A DNA stretch of 64,000 nt from Actinernus sp. WN-2022 (Eukaryota > Cnidaria > Anthozoa > Actiniaria > Actinernidae), in NCBI GenBank assembly GCA_030867875.1, contig JAOWCC010000019.1, forward strand, positions 83,170,861 through 83,234,860, in the 5' to 3' direction. Below, in pieces: positions 41,901-49,724 of this stretch (positions are counted from its first letter, which is position 1; each line of letters starts with the position of its first letter). The notes under the pieces were generated by a model. It did no database searches. It had not been told where the DNA came from and saw nothing but the letters and a program-made list of their open reading frames with translations. The position numbers and the translations under genes are program-made.

Positions 41901-44900
41901 TCACGTGACCTATGACGTCATTTGTTTTGGTCACGTGATATTGTTTGTTGTGTGCCACTTGTGTTTGTGTACACGTTTCGTGTTGATTGGATGCTTAGTT
42001 TCGGAGTTATGGTCTGAAACGTTATTTTGCGAGTTGCCTGCTGAGTAGCCTGCTAACTTCACTATCGCACATCAGTAGAGCTCCATTTGTTCGCAAGTTA
42101 TGAAATAAGTACTCTGTAGTTATTACAGAGACACCAAACGTTTTACAACAGCTGCTCTTTGCAGGATACAGGATACTTAATTAACAAATGAATAGAGCTT
42201 GTGATCCTCATGGGAAAGGTGTAAATTGTCATGGATGCTGGATGGCAAGCTATCTTGAAAAACGCTGTTTTAGAAAGACTGACAATCGTTTGGAGGTGGA
42301 AAATAGCATTTTCAAACAGGTTTTGCTAATAACACTACCAATCTCGTACAAGTGCCTTAGTCAGATTTTGTTTGCCATGCAGTAATTGTCTTACTGCCAT
42401 TGTCGTAAGTAAAACTTAAACCAATCACAAACCAATCACAGCGGAGACAAGCCTCGTATTGTTTGTTTCCTGTGGCGTTACGCCCAAATGTTGTAAATAA
42501 AAATATATTATCGTCCGGTAAGTGATAGATCTTCCCGTAAATGTGTTATTTATTTGGATAATATGGTTATTTCATGGTTTTCTATAGAATACTGGCGAAA
42601 ATTTCACTCGAAATTCATATTATTTTGGTATACTCGCCTAAAGGCTCGTTGTATACCAAATAATACAAATTTCTCGTGAAATATTCGCCGGTGTTCCATA
42701 GAAAACCATGAAATAACCAGTAAATAGTTGATATCACCGATCTTTATTTTTACGTCAGGTTTTCCTTAGTTTCATGCGATTATATCGTTAAGGCTGATTA
42801 TTTACAACAGATTTATTGGTATATATATTCTCCTTTTCATTCATCCACTTCTTAATATCGTGGTTTCCAGGTTTTCTCTAAAGTTACAGCTGAAATTAAC
42901 TGGGACACGGTTAAATATTATCCTGAGGATATCCGAGCTTTCCTCGACAAAGTTACAGCGGATTCAATGGCGTCTTGGCACGAGACAAGCTATGGGTTTC
43001 TATTAACAGGATCCTACGAGCAGATAACAAGTTCTCGTCGCTGTCTCCTGGATCTATTAGCGGCAACTGAAGACCGGAGGAGCAAATCTGAGACAACCCC
43101 CACTAGAACGCATGCGCAAAACGGCATAGGGGTTAGTGAAGGTGAGACCTTGACAGACACAGCATCAAATAAAAGTTCTGCGTTTTGGACAGAGAAAACA
43201 GCTAAACAGCAAGAGAAAACAGTCGATGTAGACTGGACGACGGCAAGCAAGAATAGCGTAAAAGAAACAGGGCAGACTGACAAGGACAGATTATCGGATG
43301 AGCCACTCGTGAGAGAATCTCAACGGCCAGCTAAGAAAGGTAAAACTGTACCAAAAGAGGGGAGTACTCAAGAACACGAGGAGAACCTTCGACCGAAGGA
43401 CCTCGATGTACCGTCGCTAAAGATTTGGGAGGCTTTTAAAAGGGCTTATGAAATGAATTTAACAGACATCCAAAAGGAAATGGATGTGAAAATAGATCTG
43501 AGTGAAAGTGGATCGAAAGTAATTATCAAGCCTTGTAGCGACGACTTCAAAGAGGCCGAGTTTAAGAGAGCTGTAGACAGGTTCACCGATCTGTACCAGA
43601 AGGCGCTTAAAACTATGACTAGTGTGCGATTCTCAGCATCAGAACCGCACGACGCAAATAGGCTCCGAGAACTCGTGCTCAGTTCTGTTGAAAAAAATCC
43701 TGTTCTTGTGGAGAAAGCACCGGATCGGAAGACCTGGGAGATGTCTGGAGAAGAACAAACAATTGGAAAAGTGCTGGCACAGTTACAGAGAGAAGTAAAG
43801 GTACACATAAAGACATGTGCTGTGCAAACGGGTGGCAGGTCTTTGAAGGAAGAAGAGGCATACTCAGATGATGATACTAATGACGAGGATGAATGTGAAG
43901 ATAGTGATGATGACAGTGATGACGATGATGACGATGTTGATGATTGTGATGTTGAGTCTCATAACTACAAACTGGAGCATACAATTGGTGAGTTTTTCTT
44001 TAACAGTAAATAACTATTCAGTTTCAATCCACGTCACTTACAGAACTTTGTGCCAAACTCATTCCTTTACAAGTATTGCAGAACTGGGTGTTATTGGGTT
44101 CATTATTAAAAAGGTAAAAAAAATATGTAAAGGTATTCATTTATATAGCGCAAATTCTATTTAAGGATATATTAAAATGCGCTTCACAAGGTTATTTTTG
44201 TGATACGGACTGCTATTGTGGCGCAATGTGCTGCCGTGCAGTTTACAATCATGAGTGATTGTTAGTACCTCAGAATACTAGGCTGTTGTGTCAGGAGACA
44301 ATCACCTGTTCTTTCTCCAGCATGTTAAGGCCTGGTTCAGGGGTCAAATTTCGGGTAAAAACTGTTTTCCTTATTTCAGCACAGCCGAGTACAGTAAGTG
44401 CGCCAAGTTACCCACGATAATAGATATCGCCATTCGTGACTATCGTAAGTGGTTTGTGTGTAGTAAAACGTGTCACGTGGTCTGTCACGTGACTTGGAAC
44501 ATGAATCATTTTACCTAAATCAGCTTAGAAAAGATGACTACAATGTTTCATTAACGAGTAACGTGACGTTTTGTACCCTTAATATTTCCTTATCTTTACA
44601 TGATAGTCATGTTTTCTAAGCATGGTCCGAAATACTGCTGTAGGAGTAATGTTTTAGCAGGGTTACTTTATATTCATATGTTATTGTCGCAGCCGCATTT
44701 CACTTAAACGATTTTATATAATTATGACGTCATCGATTACGTGATACGACAGCCATCCACTTAACAAATTTAAGGAAGTGAATATTAGTATTATGGTGTA
44801 ATTAGATTTTGTTTAAACTGTTATTTCTGTCAGAAAACATTTTTTAACGTAAATCGATTGTCCGTTAAATGAACCAGGCCTTAACATGCTTGAGAATTCT

Positions 44901-47900
44901 CGAAAAACACAACAGATTCTTTCACGTCCCCCTCGAAGAGGAAGGAGACAAGACCAACGACGTGTACGTCCCTGCCCAGGGACGCGGCCAGGACTCCCGA
45001 ACTCTAGACCATGCTCTACCAACTGAGCTAACCAAAATTAAAATTAAACTAGAAGTAATCATAGATCATTAAAGTGTGATCGACATATTTTTGGTAAGAG
45101 AAAGGACTGGGCTTCATGTGGTAACACAAAAGACTGAAAGATTGCTGCAATGATGTGGGTGTAAATAATACTGATCAAAAATTTAAATTTAAAAAGGCAA
45201 ATATATGTGTAAATATAGTCTACAAAGAAATAAGAAAAACACTTTTTCAATACCAATTGTTATCGTTGTATTAATGGCTCCAAAGCCGATTGCAGAGAGA
45301 GCACACACGAATTACAAGCTTTTATTTCTCCGTTTGTCAGCTTAAAAAAGGCTGAGGTTGTCACTCATTATTTCTGTAATCTCCATTTCATTTGCGCGCT
45401 CAATTTCCCATCCGTTTCCTTAATAATGGAATGTTTTTTATTTCATGCACCAGTGCACGTCTTGTTCACCCCTAACTTATCAAGTGCACCGAGCAGTATA
45501 TATCGTTCTTTCGGGTTTGTAAATCTGAACTTCCTGTGTCGAGTGGTAATAAATCAACCTCAAGGCCTCTCAAAGAAAATAACTATACGATCTTAAAACT
45601 GGATTAAACTGGTTATTGTTATTAACACCCCCCACATATCAGGGTTGTCGCCAGAATTTGGGGGTAAGGTCAGGCAAAATCAGAATACAAATTAAATGGG
45701 GAAATATGTTTGAGTGAGACTCAGAGGGCGAGCGTGTTTATATTGTAACACAGTGAGCGACATCCAGTAGCTACATTTAATCAGGACTTGACATGAGAGT
45801 GAAGGGAGGGGAGGAGGGGGGAAGTTCACTGGGAAGGGGGCCCCTATATACCCCTCCTATTTGACCCTCTGGCGACAACCCTGCATATGTATCGTATATA
45901 TCGTATGTATCATATGAAGGGTCATCAATAAGTATTCTGCGGTCACTCACTCAACTCACCTGCTCATTCATCTCTTCTCAGGTAAAGTAAAGATATCTGT
46001 TTACCAGGGTGACATTACCGACGAACGTGCAGATGCTATTGTAAATGCAGCAAACGTTGATCTTGTGCACGGTGGAGGTGTCGCCGGCGCCATCATAGAC
46101 AAAGGTGGTTGGTTGATACAGGAAGAAAGCTTTAGGCTCATTAAACGTTACGGCCGCCTTAAGGTAGGAGATGCCATCATAACTCATTCCGGGAAACTGT
46201 CATGCAAAGCAGTGATCCACACTGTTGGGCCGGAATGGAGATACTGTAGAGGAGATCAGGCCAGCAATCTATTACGACAAGCCTGCTGGGAGACTTTCCT
46301 TACAGCAGAACGGAACAGACTGAGATCAGTAGCATTCCCAGCTATTAGTTCTGGTATTTATGGAATGCCGAAGGCTGTATGTGCTCAGGTGATGTTCAGT
46401 GCAGCAGAAGAGTACAGCGACAAGAGAGGGTCGAACAGCAATGCTGTCACAGACATCAGATTTGTCAACAACGATGATCCAACCGTGAAAGTATTCAAAA
46501 AAGAGTTTTTAAAGCGTTATGGGGAAGGTAAATGCGAGAGTGATGAGCGCGCGGTCCTGGAGAATACATCTGTGGATGAGAGTCGGCCAAATGACACTGC
46601 TGCGAATCTGGGCTCAAGAAGCACTGCTGAAGCTGCGTCACACAGCGTAGGAAAACCCAGTGAACAAAAGAAGCAGTATACAAAACCAGCTTCGAAACGT
46701 GGTCCTGAAAAAAACTCATCTGTAGCATTAAAATCTTCGGGAAGGACTCCATCTGGCGTTGAAAACCAAAGCGGAAAAGGTTCACAGCTAGCTAACGGTG
46801 CACGTAAAAAAGAGATTCTCCAGAGTACTGGTGGAGAAAAGTATGCCGATCAACATATCAAGGGTAAAAAGTATCGACAGAAAGTTCAACAAGTTAAAGT
46901 TTCCTACAGTGCTGTTGTTCAGTCTAATCCTGATAACAAACAACGGTCATCAGACAGTTTCCATGCCCAGAAGAATCCTCGTGAATTTAGGAATATGCCT
47001 TCTGCAAAAGGTACTGAAATTCAAACATATGTTAATAGAAAAGTTGCTATTATTATGCGAGGCGTAACTATGTTTTGATAAATAACTTACTGCTTTGAGA
47101 AAGTCACTCTCAAAGCCCGTTCTTCGAACAAGCATAAACACAAGTTAGCGAGGATGACAGCGATATAAGCATATCAGCATAAATAAGACACGGAGGTGTT
47201 TAATACGCATGTGTATGTGCTTATGCTTATGTCGTGCGTGTCCTCACTAGGAAAAACAGTGACATTAGTACAAGCACAAGAAGAACGGAACGTTTTGATT
47301 TTCTTGTGTTTATATTATTATGCTTATGTCGTTGCTGTCCTCACTACCTTGTGCTTATGTCGTGCGTGTCCTCACTAGAAAAAAACAGTGACATTAGCAC
47401 AAGCACAAGAAGAACGGAACGTTTTGATTTTCTTGTGTTTATATTATTATGCTTATGTCGTTGCTGTCCTCACTACCTTGTGCTTATGTCGTGCATGTCC
47501 TCACTAGGAAAAACAGTGACATTAGCACAAGCACAAGAAGAACGGAACGTTTTGATTTTCTTGTGCTTATATTATTATGCTTATGTCGTTGCTGTCCTCA
47601 CTACCTTGTGCTTATGTCGTGCGTGTCCTCACTAGGAAAAACAGTGACATTAGCACAAGCACAAGAAGAACGGAACGTTTTGATTTTCTTGTGCTTATAT
47701 TATTATGCTTATGTCGTTGCTGTCCTCGCTACCTTATGCTTATGTCGTGCGTGTCCTCACTAGGAAAAACAGTGACATTAGCACAAGCACAAGAAGAACG
47801 AAATGTTTTGATTTTCTTGTGCTTATATTATTATGCTTATGTCGTTGCTGTCCTCACTACCTTGTGCTTATGTCGTGCATGTCCTCACTAGGAAAAACAG

Positions 47901-49651
47901 TGACATTAGCACAAGCACAAGAAGAATGAAACGTTTTGATTTTCTTGTGCTTATATTATTATGCTTATGTCGCTGCTGTCCTCACTACCTTGTGCTTATG
48001 TCGTGCATGTCCTCACTAGGAAAAACAGTGACATTAGCACAAGAAGAACGGAACGTTTTGGTTTTCTTGTGCTTATATATGCTTATGCTTAACAAATATG
48101 TCGCGGGTGTCCTCACTAGCACATACGACTCTTGTACTAATGCTTGTGCTTATGTCACTAGTGAGGACCGGGCTTAAGGATATGTTCATATGTTCTCAGG
48201 TGACCAGTCACGTCCTGAGTGTCCCATCTGTTTTGGACACATCAACAAACCTACAACACTTCCTAAGTGCAAGCATACCTTCTGTGAAGACTGCCTTGGA
48301 AAAGCACTGCACGTTTCCCCGGTATGTCCCGTGTGCAGAGATCCACAGGATTCTGTTAGATCCCGTGGTACTCAACCCGAGGGGACTATGATGCATCGCA
48401 CAAAGCCATTCAACCTACAAGGGTACGAGAAATACGAGACGATTGTCATCCAGTACTCGTTCTCCGATGGAGTACAAAGTCCACATCAGCCGAACCCTGG
48501 ACAGCCATACAGCGGCACAGCTCGTACTGCATACCTACCAGATAATAGAGAGGGAAGAGAGCTATTGCGCCTTATGAAAAAGGCATTCAACGCCTCTCTT
48601 GTTTTTAATATCGGGCAATCTGTGACGAGCGGAGAAGATAACCAGATTGTGTGGAATATTTACCATAAAACATCTATGAGTGGAGGGATTCCGAAGTAAG
48701 TACACATTTATTAATTGATTATTCCATGTTTATATGGAACACGGGCGACAGTTTCATAAGAAATTTAGAAAACTATGAAATAACCATATTGTCTTAACAA
48801 TAAGAACATTCATAAATCTATTGTGTCTTTTGAAAGAGAGGGCAGATCTAGTTGAAGCCATTCTTTGAAATTGTCTTTGAATCAAAACGGTTGTGAGTGG
48901 CGGGCAGCGTCTCGAGACTAATTATGTATTCACATTTATAGATTTTGATTGGTTGAAAAAGAAATTAAATAGCGCGAAATTTCCTGCATTGTGATTGGCT
49001 TCAACTAGCCATGAAATACCGCTCTTTATTCCATACCATGAAAAATACATCCAATCAGAATGACCGCGGGTTGTATGCAACGGTTTTTTCCCGCCATAAT
49101 GTGCCGCACGCGTCTGTCACAGCTTCCAGTTTGTTTTCCGCCGAAAAAACTCGTTATGCACCGCGCGCGCAAGGTATTTTTCCATCCAGCATTCAGCTTC
49201 AATTTTAAAATCTGTTTAGATGAGGAAATTCATTATTTTATATTGGCATGGGAATCACATAATACCAGGAGCTTTTAATACATTACCAAATAAACATAAA
49301 CAAATAAGTAATGCTAGTGTGGACTAGCATTATTTGGAGCGTTTTGGAAGATTTTCAGTTGTGGTCAGGAGTTGTGCGAGCATTTTGGTAGGAAATCTGA
49401 GCATTAAGTATTAGCATTTTAGTGAGGAAATAAATAATGTGCAAACGTCTACGTGCTGGATCATAAAAGATCACATTAAGATCGCTTTGTTCTTATAGCT
49501 TGTTACGTTTTTGTTTTCGTCCCCTATTCGTTTACTCATGTTGTGAAGCAAACGTTTTATATTATCTTTTACTCTCCACAGCTTTGGTTACCCCGATCCG
49601 TACTATCTACAAAACGTGAAGCAGCAACTGTTTGAACTGGGATTCTATTAA
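26170..49651 (+). CDS. DTX3L-like: Gene 2: RRM-KH-macrodomain-RING-Deltex C-terminal E3 ubiquitin ligase (DTX3L-like fusion), six exons
   Basis: Exons: 26170-26380, 27285-27382, 42871-43987, 45982-47010, 48200-48695, 49582-49651. All junctions are GT-AG, every phase matches, and the total of 3021 nt gives 1006 residues plus stop. Domains by residue: RRM-like 1-85; KH-like/linker 104-440; acidic Asp/Glu run about 440-465; macrodomain about 477-645; basic linker; C3HC4 RING 826-864; DTC about 872-1006. Predicted role: a RING E3 that ubiquitinates ADP-ribosylated or macrodomain-recruited targets. In the Deltex family the DTC domain binds NAD+ or ADP-ribose and can couple ubiquitin to ADP-ribose. 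In humans the macrodomains are in PARP9 and the RING-DTC in its partner DTX3L; here both are in one chain. The 15.5-kb second intron is swollen by a LINE and an 11.6-kb transposon. Confidence 0.88.
26564..26650. repeat. Small hairpin MITE
   Basis: GGTAGCCTGGAATACAGCCG at the left is complementary to the right end (CGGCTGTATTTCAGGCTACC), with CAGCTC/GAGCTG cores inside. It is a compact palindrome in gene 2 intron 1. Confidence 0.8.
26881..26920. repeat. Poly-G run (about 40)
   Basis: This is an uninterrupted G homopolymer. Length in the assembly is unreliable for such runs. Shorter G or C runs are at about 327-343, 36521-36538, 55006-55034, 55148-55170 and 60305-60331. Confidence 0.9.
27285..27382 (+). 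CDS. Gene 2 exon 2, end of RRM-like domain
   Basis: This 98-nt exon (acceptor TTCTTTAG, donor GTG|GTAAGT) supplies the last RRM strand and helix: ASAVLRKTQELHGVRLDVKPY, the typical PARP14/PARP10 RRM ending. It enters in phase 1 and leaves in phase 0, so it joins exon 3 directly. Confidence 0.82.
27481..27895. other. Scaffold gap (100 N, 27634-27733) with duplicated flanks
   Basis: The roughly 150 bp before the N block (27481-27633) are repeated almost exactly after it (27734-27883). This is the usual sign of an unmerged overlap, so the gap is probably artificial. It lies in gene 2 intron 2. Confidence 0.92.
28250..30509 (-). pseudogene. Decayed LINE (CR1/L2-like) reverse transcriptase
   Basis: On the minus strand, fragments in order are: a pre-RT segment (30509-30213), RT blocks with NYRPISIIP (29725-29348), FLDLRKAFDTVDH and SGVPQ..LGPLLF (29314-29078), YINDLP and the catalytic MYADD (29091-28528), and a C-terminal segment (28531-28256). 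At least three frame changes break it. It is cut at its 5' side by the transposon starting at 30510. A TIR insertion at about 29963-30248 interrupts the pre-RT part. Confidence 0.88.
29963..30248. repeat. TIR MITE inside the LINE
   Basis: GACCTATATCACTATGACGT at the left is the inverted counterpart of GTGACGTCATAATGATATAG at the right. It separates two LINE segments. TAATTG or TTAATTGA-like words at both sides may be the target duplication, but this is unclear. Confidence 0.6.
30510..31040. repeat. Left terminal inverted repeat of the large transposon
   Basis: It is the near-exact complement of 41533-42065, apart from an extra 14 bp near 30945 here and about 10 bp extra near 41730 in the partner. 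It includes four CACGTGA/TGACGTCA-like pairs. Confidence 0.93.
30957..31455. repeat. 43-bp subterminal tandem repeat, about 11.5 copies
   Basis: The unit contains ATAATATGGGAAATCGCGCT followed by TTGTAGATGGACTAG. Alternating variants (CGTACTCA and CACAGCCA) suggest expansion of two-unit blocks. Subterminal repeats of this kind are often transposase-binding sites; that role here is inference. Confidence 0.93.
31791..31950. repeat. About 46-bp tandem repeat, 3.5 copies
   Basis: The unit starts AAGACACTGTCCGG and ends GTTTAATAAT. It lies between the subterminal array and the 3' end of the Ig-like ORF. Confidence 0.85.
31968..32966 (-). CDS. Transposon ORF with Ig-like domain (332 residues)
   Basis: Residues about 25-115 look like an Ig fold: C (in IQCTIKV), then W (YEWKKE), then L.F...SYFCEI with the second cysteine. 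The remainder is unrecognised. It ends in a Lys-rich tail (QKKKKGCSEKAEKEPR). It begins just after the Ulp1 Cys box in another frame, so in the ancestral element it was probably the C-terminal part of the protease polyprotein; one frame change separates them. No function can be assigned. Confidence 0.6.
   Translation of the reverse strand: MEHIRNEMIEEFIHKRLSTVATLKKENCSIVIQPPSRKEGEIGIQCTIKVLVNCPLKVNRYEWKKESQDGNIISVGENANMLTFKVCNASKASYFCEIITTEGPILKSNYCIFNPIDKCETSFQWRIINLLTDWKRNGNQIEDTERFVGENMGYLNEIMACDIRSSALPDGKYQRHQAYHNFGNSNFAKCRTRKVLGLKYFGEETLYNIQSSLQHQLFESYCRRSQHHDFDVFSSLLPELVDNKGKSITSEYIIDVLVPELLTKFIVDHEQCSYDRATSILYEQQGERKTLYWEKWADHLSKARHIHMPQKKKKGCSEKAEKEPRTSVKNLL
32945..33747 (-). pseudogene. 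Ulp1-type (C48) cysteine protease of the large transposon, interrupted by TAG
   Basis: The core is VIPIHNPGHWKICLVDLP (catalytic His) followed by VGYDSLGN (Asp). The Gln/Cys box QQQDHVSCGVFSLLF lies downstream in the same frame, but a TAG at about 33092 separates the two. The triad is therefore present but split. C48 enzymes remove SUMO or Ub-like modifiers. Such domains are known in several eukaryotic DNA transposons. Its first codons overlap the end of the USP in another frame. Confidence 0.78.
33716..34680 (-). pseudogene. USP-family (C19) deubiquitinase of the large transposon, frame-broken
   Basis: The Cys box GITNVYNNCWLNSLLQCL (34680-34453 frame), a QHDVHEAF box, two CxxC zinc pairs (CVSCG, CERCG), the His box IDQAHYTALRR and a final CND acid are all present. 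The usual USP ending (VYMLFYTR) is in a third frame near 33727. Two frame changes are needed, one near a TATATA run (about 34475) and one just before the end (about 33775). All catalytic residues survive. The start at 34680 lies 5 nt after the transposase stop. A USP carried by a DNA transposon is unusual. Confidence 0.8.
34686..35982 (-). pseudogene. MULE-like transposase of the large transposon
   Basis: The main frame (35696-34686, 336 residues, continuing open upstream to about 35860) has VSFFDATGSV (first Asp), INCDQGRAILMACLQ (second Asp) and YFCCSHFMRRAHEICK (C-x2-H), the order seen in Mutator-like transposases. Upstream is a Cys/His-rich segment (NPYCP, then WHSAKTYASR, then FCRFDTCPVKC) that resembles a FLYWCH- or GCM-type DNA-binding zinc finger. 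A likely ATG at 35982 is in a different frame, separated by a 7-A run near 35865. The region after the C-x2-H motif is short, so the third acidic residue is not identified. Confidence 0.7.
35990..37201. other. Transposon interior upstream of the transposase
   Basis: No ORF was recognised. Segments 35985-36060 and 36420-36445 are repeated at about 37958-38062 (GAGAGACTAAAATCTG and CTGAAGAAAAAGGCGTAT), so part of the interior is duplicated. A C run is at 36521-36538. Confidence 0.55.
37202..37629. repeat. TIR element with tRNA-like internal segment, copy B
   Basis: This copy is closely similar to 13055-13490 along its whole length, with terminal inverted repeats beginning ATCCTCGCTCTAC. It is nested inside the large transposon at 30510-42065. 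The minus-strand tRNA-like block has box A (TAGTGTAGTGG) and box B (AGTTCGAGCCC) motifs. Confidence 0.78.
37750..37845 (-). repeat. tRNA-derived SINE fragment, family 3
   Basis: The minus strand has AGCTCAGTTGGTAGAGC and GGTTCGAGTCC as box A and box B, with a plausible D arm. The anticodon loop and acceptor stem do not fit a functional tRNA. Confidence 0.65.
38468..39545. mobile_element. TIR element carrying a RecQ-like helicase fragment
   Basis: The ends AGCCTGATTATCAGACGGTA (38479) and its complement (ending 39532) are inverted repeats of about 45 bp. A direct duplication AATTTTACCCT (38468-38478 and 39533-39543) flanks them. The minus strand carries a helicase N-terminal piece (39475-39119). 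An 11-13-bp duplication is long for most superfamilies. It is nested in the large transposon. Confidence 0.8.
39119..39475 (-). pseudogene. RecQ-like DEAD/DEAH helicase N-terminal fragment
   Basis: The Q-motif-like LYPEQKEALESFI and a Walker A variant (TGFGKSLIF) are characteristic of RecQ-family helicases. Later helicase motifs are absent, and the frame changes to unrelated residues after about position 80. Inside the TIR element it is either a captured host gene fragment or a remnant of a helicase-encoding transposon. Confidence 0.75.
39790..40260 (-). pseudogene. LINE 3' end fragment
   Basis: The minus strand encodes a LINE protein C-terminus pattern (TVPIWNALPEDLVMSPNIDTF) followed by a stop. 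This is the conserved end of CR1/L2-type RT proteins. There is no RT core nearby. Confidence 0.65.
40263..41532. other. Transposon interior without recognised feature
   Basis: The sequence is AT-rich with a pyrimidine-rich block at about 40330-40395 (TTCTTCTAC-like repeats). I see no ORF of substance. Confidence 0.5.
41533..42065. repeat. Right terminal inverted repeat of the large transposon
   Basis: This is the inverted partner of 30510-31040. Its inner edge carries two to three copies of the 43-bp subterminal repeat that is expanded on the left side. Confidence 0.93.
42188..42362. repeat. Dispersed repeat shared with 62079-62217
   Basis: CAGGTTTTG.TAATAACACTACC.ATCTCGTACAAGTGC and the upstream GACAATCG.TTGGAGGTGGAAA are shared in the same orientation with the gene 3 intron copy. 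No inverted termini were identified. Confidence 0.75.
42565..42718. repeat. Hairpin MITE, family H1
   Basis: Arms beginning GGTTATTTCATGGTTTTCTA fold back on the right end. The centre holds CTCGCCTAAAGGCTCG, shared with the hairpin at 52089-52236. It lies just upstream of gene 2 exon 3. Confidence 0.85.
42871..43987 (+). CDS. Gene 2 exon 3: KH-like region and acidic stretch
   Basis: It starts in phase 0 after the acceptor TTTCCAG with VFSKVTAEIN, the counterpart of gene 1 exon 3. Two segments with alternating hydrophobic and charged residues look KH-like, as in DTX3L and PARP14. They are followed by a run of Asp/Glu (about residues 440-465). It ends in phase 1 at ATTG|GTGAGT. Confidence 0.85.
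44130..45035 (-). repeat. SINE family 2, copy 2, split by a TTAA element
   Basis: The tRNA-like head (44945-45035, minus strand, with GCTCAGTTGGTAGAGC) and the tail (44130-44324) match the module at 24820-25135. The 44329-44880 element separates the two parts. Confidence 0.65.
44325..44884. mobile_element. TTAA-flanked piggyBac-like MITE (552 bp)
   Basis: GGCCTGGTTCA at 44329 and its complement ending 44880 are terminal inverted repeats. TTAA is present on each side (44325-44328 and 44881-44884). The interior has no transposase. It is in gene 2 intron 3. Confidence 0.8.
45637..45890. repeat. TIR MITE (CAGGGTTGTCGCCAGA termini)
   Basis: CAGGGTTGTCGCCAGA at about 45642 and the complement at about 45868-45885 are inverted. 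A diverged relative occupies 61445-61575 in inverted orientation. It lies in gene 2 intron 3, close to exon 4. Confidence 0.75.
45982..47010 (+). CDS. Gene 2 exon 4: complete macrodomain and basic linker
   Basis: The acceptor CTTCTCAG leads straight into a macrodomain with [34 protein letters not shown] and [10 protein letters not shown], all ADP-ribose-pocket signatures. A Lys/Ser-rich linker of about 170 residues follows. The donor AAAAG|GTACTG leaves phase 1, matching exon 5. Without splicing the frame would run on to a stop at 47078. Confidence 0.9.
47105..48178. repeat. 128-bp tandem repeat array, about 6.6 copies, in gene 2 intron 4
   Basis: The unit includes GTCGTGCGTGTCCTCACTAG, ACAGTGACATTAGCACAAGC and TTCTTGTGCTTATATTATTA; the main array is about 47224-48078. 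Each unit contains an AAGCACAAGAA...TTCTTGTGCTT hairpin. Outer AAAGCCCG (47115) and CGGGCTTA (48168) are inverted, so the array may be the inside of one MITE. Open frames across it arise only from the repetition. Confidence 0.92.
48200..48695 (+). CDS. Gene 2 exon 5: RING finger and most of the Deltex C-terminal domain
   Basis: It enters in phase 1 after GTTCTCAG. The RING spacing is C-x2-C-x12-C-x-H-x2-C-x2-C-x10-C-x2-C (C3HC4). The DTC domain follows (QPEGTM, then LPDNREGRELLRLMKKAF, then SVTSGEDNQIVWNIYHKTS). The donor is AA|GTAAGT in phase 2. Confidence 0.93.
49582..49651 (+). CDS. Gene 2 exon 6: end of Deltex C-terminal domain and stop
   Basis: The acceptor CTCCACAG joins in phase 2 to give NFGYPDPYYLQNVKQQLFE, the diagnostic DTC C-terminal motif, followed by LGFY and TAA. 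The first canonical AATAAA downstream is at 49729, inside a hairpin MITE. Confidence 0.93.
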
Positions 49652-49724
49652 CATTAGCACAAACCAAGAGAAAATATAAAGTAAGAGAGGGAATCTCCAA
49701 TACGCGGGCCTGTGCGATGATAAT

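Larger units (their letters stand above)
30510..42065 (-). mobile_element. 11.6-kb DNA transposon with long TIRs; MULE-like transposase plus USP and Ulp1 proteases
   Basis: The ends are inverted repeats of about 500 bp (about 30510-31040 and 41533-42065), starting ATAGTGAAGTTAGCAGGCTA and carrying paired TGACGTCA/CACGTGA motifs. Coding potential lies on the minus strand: a transposase with D, D and C-x2-H signatures, then a USP deubiquitinase, a Ulp1-type cysteine protease and an Ig-like-domain ORF (35982-31968). Long TIRs and these signatures suggest a Mutator-like superfamily; a related KDZ-type or new family is possible. Several frame breaks show it has decayed. Nested inside are a composite TIR/SINE (37202-37629), a RecQ-fragment TIR element (38479-39532) and a LINE tail (39790-40260). 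I found no convincing target duplication. It sits in gene 2 intron 2 and cuts the LINE at 28250-30509. Confidence 0.85.

Noticed and set aside
47196..48177. Series of overlapping 60-133-codon open frames on the plus strand
   Set aside because: They are the same 128-bp tandem unit read in successive frames; the unit length is not a multiple of three and the peptides repeat.
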